Positions 14,883 to 16,388 of a stretch of DNA of 16,388 nucleotides are shown here, piece by piece. The notes under the pieces are model-generated. The model was not told the origin of the DNA and made no database searches. It saw only the letters and a program-made list of their open reading frames with translations. Position 1 is the first letter of the stretch, and the number at the start of each line of letters is the position of its first letter. Source of the stretch: an uncultured Clostridia bacterium (GTDB taxonomy: Bacteria; Bacillota; Clostridia; UBA1381). Position numbers and translations under genes: made by a program. The stretch spans positions 1 through 16,388 of the forward strand of contig CALXUL010000012.1 in the NCBI GenBank assembly GCA_944391635.1, written 5' to 3'.

Positions 14883-16220
14883 ATGCACGAACAAATTCTT
14901 GAACTGCTTGAAAATAAACAGTATATACAGCTTAAAGAACTGATAGAACATCTTGAACCGGCAGATATTGCTATTACGTTTGAGGAACTTCCCGAAAGAC
15001 TGCGGCCTCTGCTCTTTAGACTTCTGCCAAAAGAGACTGCAGCAGAAGTGTTTGTCGAACTTGATTCCGACATGCAAGAGGCACTTATAACCGGGTTTTC
15101 TGATAGTGAACTAAAAGAAGTCGTTGATGAATTATATGTGGATGATGCAGTTGATATAATTGAAGAAATGCCGGCAAATGTTGTTAAACGAATCCTACGG
15201 CATGCAACACCCGAAATGCGCAATGATATCAATCAAATGCTGCGCTATCCTCCCGACAGTGCCGGAAGCCTTATGACAACTGAGTTTGTCGACTTGAAAA
15301 AAAATATGACTGTCGAAGACGCCTTTACGCATATACGCCGTACAGGTATGGATAAGGAAACCATATATACCTGTTATGTAATTGACCAAAACCGTATACT
15401 TGAAGGGCTCGTGTCTGTAAAAGATTTGCTGTTATCAGATTATTCCTGTTCGATTTCCGATATTATGGAAACAGATATTATCTATGTAAATACTACTGAT
15501 GACCAGGAAGACGTAGCAATGCTTTTTGAAAAATACGACTTCCTAGCTATACCTGTAGTAGATAACGAAAAACGTCTTGTCGGAATCGTAACCGTCGATG
15601 ATGCTATCGACGTACTTCAGGAAGAGGCAACTGAAGATATCGAAAAGATGGCAGCTATTACGCCTTCTGATAAGCCATATCTTAAGACTGGAGTATTTGA
15701 AACATTCCGGCAGAGAATACCCTGGCTTCTTCTGCTTATGATTTCCGCAACCTTTACCGGAAGTATTATAAACAGCTATGAAAACGCATTTTTAACATAC
15801 AGCGTACTTACTTCATTTATACCAATGCTTATGGACACAGGCGGTAACTCAGGCTCTCAGTCATCTGTAACTATTATACGCGGTTTATCGCTTGGTGATA
15901 TAACTTTCAGGGATACCTTCAAGGTACTCTTTAAAGAACTGCGTGTTGCATTTTGCTGCGGCATAACTCTTGCATCTGCCAATTTCATTAAGCTTATGAC
16001 CTTCGACCGTGTAGGATTTAATATTGCAGTTGTAGTATGTTCCTCTTTGGTCTGTACCGTGCTTTTTGCAAAGGTTATAGGTGGACTTCTCCCTATTGTT
16101 GCTAAAAAAATTGGCTTTGACCCAGCTGTTATGGCAAGCCCGTTCATCACAACAATAGTCGATGCGGCATCGTTAATGATTTATTTTAGGATTGCTACCG
16201 CCATACTTCACATTGTTTAA
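14883..16220 (+). CDS. mgtE: MgtE magnesium transporter/channel
   Basis: Dimeric, Mg2+-gated magnesium channel of 445 residues, the usual size. The N-terminal superhelical domain (about 1-130) contains LEPADIAITFEELPE, LPKETAAEVFVELD and a run of acidic helices. RYPPDSAGSLMTTEFV leads into two CBS domains (about 140-258; VSVKDLLLSD, IPVVDNEKRLVGIVTVDDA), which sense Mg2+ in known MgtE. A connecting 'plug' helix follows, then about five membrane helices with PMLMDTGGNSGSQSS (near 315-329) and the pore Asp D427 in ASPFITTIVDAAS, matching the Asp that coordinates Mg2+ in Thermus MgtE. GGAGGT is 8 bases before the ATG. I see no M-box riboswitch in the 56-base upstream gap, so it is probably transcribed with the PBP gene. 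Confidence 0.95.
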   Translation: MHEQILELLENKQYIQLKELIEHLEPADIAITFEELPERLRPLLFRLLPKETAAEVFVELDSDMQEALITGFSDSELKEVVDELYVDDAVDIIEEMPANVVKRILRHATPEMRNDINQMLRYPPDSAGSLMTTEFVDLKKNMTVEDAFTHIRRTGMDKETIYTCYVIDQNRILEGLVSVKDLLLSDYSCSISDIMETDIIYVNTTDDQEDVAMLFEKYDFLAIPVVDNEKRLVGIVTVDDAIDVLQEEATEDIEKMAAITPSDKPYLKTGVFETFRQRIPWLLLLMISATFTGSIINSYENAFLTYSVLTSFIPMLMDTGGNSGSQSSVTIIRGLSLGDITFRDTFKVLFKELRVAFCCGITLASANFIKLMTFDRVGFNIAVVVCSSLVCTVLFAKVIGGLLPIVAKKIGFDPAVMASPFITTIVDAASLMIYFRIATAILHIV

Positions 16221-16234
16221 AATCTCACAAATAC

Positions 16235-16268
16235 AAAAAATCCGTCTATTTAAATAGACGGATTTTTT
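16235..16268. terminator. Intrinsic terminator after mgtE
   Basis: A perfect 34-base palindrome (arms 16235-16251 and 16252-16268, AAAAAATCCGTCTATTT and its complement) ends in T6. The central TTTAAA forms the loop. A6 on the left also allows termination of leftward transcripts. Confidence 0.92.
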
Positions 16269-16346
16269 ATTTTTGTCTCTGTCCGAGATAAGTATTGGTA
16301 TGCATAACTGACCTTTTTATTCATTTTTTATGAATGCCCAATGAAA

Positions 16347-16374
16347 AGGAGCAAGGTGTATCGACCTTGCTCCT
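16347..16374 (-). terminator. Hairpin near the right edge, possible terminator of a leftward gene outside the window
   Basis: An 11-bp perfect stem (16347-16357 with 16364-16374, core GGAGCAAGGT/ACCTTGCTCC) has a 6-base loop. On the minus strand it is followed by a short T-run (TTTTCATT); on the plus strand no T-run follows. No gene is visible between 16269 and 16388. Confidence 0.45.
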
Positions 16375-16388
16375 CCTATGGGATATAC

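Overview
The window looks like a low-GC, Gram-positive chromosomal core segment, most likely from a member of Clostridia. The reasons are near-consensus sigma-A promoters, strong AGGAGG ribosome binding sites, two TTG starts, a perfect CIRCE element, KtrAB-type potassium uptake, a Noc-like ParB protein beside rsmG, and a class A PBP with a Thr/Pro/Ser-rich tail. I see no insertion sequence, integrase, phage gene, CRISPR array, tRNA or rRNA. Species-level identity cannot be read from the sequence alone.

Layout. 1-992 (-): 5' part of rodA, cut by the window edge. 993-1254: divergent promoter region. 1255-6277 (+): five closely spaced genes (an O-acetylhomoserine sulfhydrylase, an unknown membrane-anchored protein, birA, ktrB, ktrA) that probably form one operon, ended by a two-way hairpin terminator. 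6537-9059 (-): a PF06541-type membrane protein, rsmG overlapping its end by 50 bases, and a Noc/ParB-like gene with its own extended -10 promoter and a structured leader. 9144-9350 (+): a 68-residue Xre-type regulator. After a second two-way terminator come groES-groEL (-) behind a HrcA/CIRCE promoter, and a small BofC-like anchored protein (-). 12118-14826 (+): a class A penicillin-binding protein. 14883-16220 (+): mgtE, followed by a perfect hairpin terminator.

The genes fall into envelope synthesis (RodA, PBP1), ion homeostasis (KtrAB, MgtE), chromosome and ribosome maintenance (Noc, RsmG), protein folding (GroES/EL) and sulfur/biotin metabolism.

Two items stand out. First, groEL carries an in-frame TAA at 10564-10566, exactly where relatives have a serine (one base from TCA), with intact conserved frame on both sides. 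Second, the leader of the noc-like mRNA begins, at the predicted transcription start, with a 10-bp closing helix around a nested fold that fits no RNA family I know. The rest is mostly ordinary housekeeping sequence. I do not see convincing evidence for a new multi-gene system.
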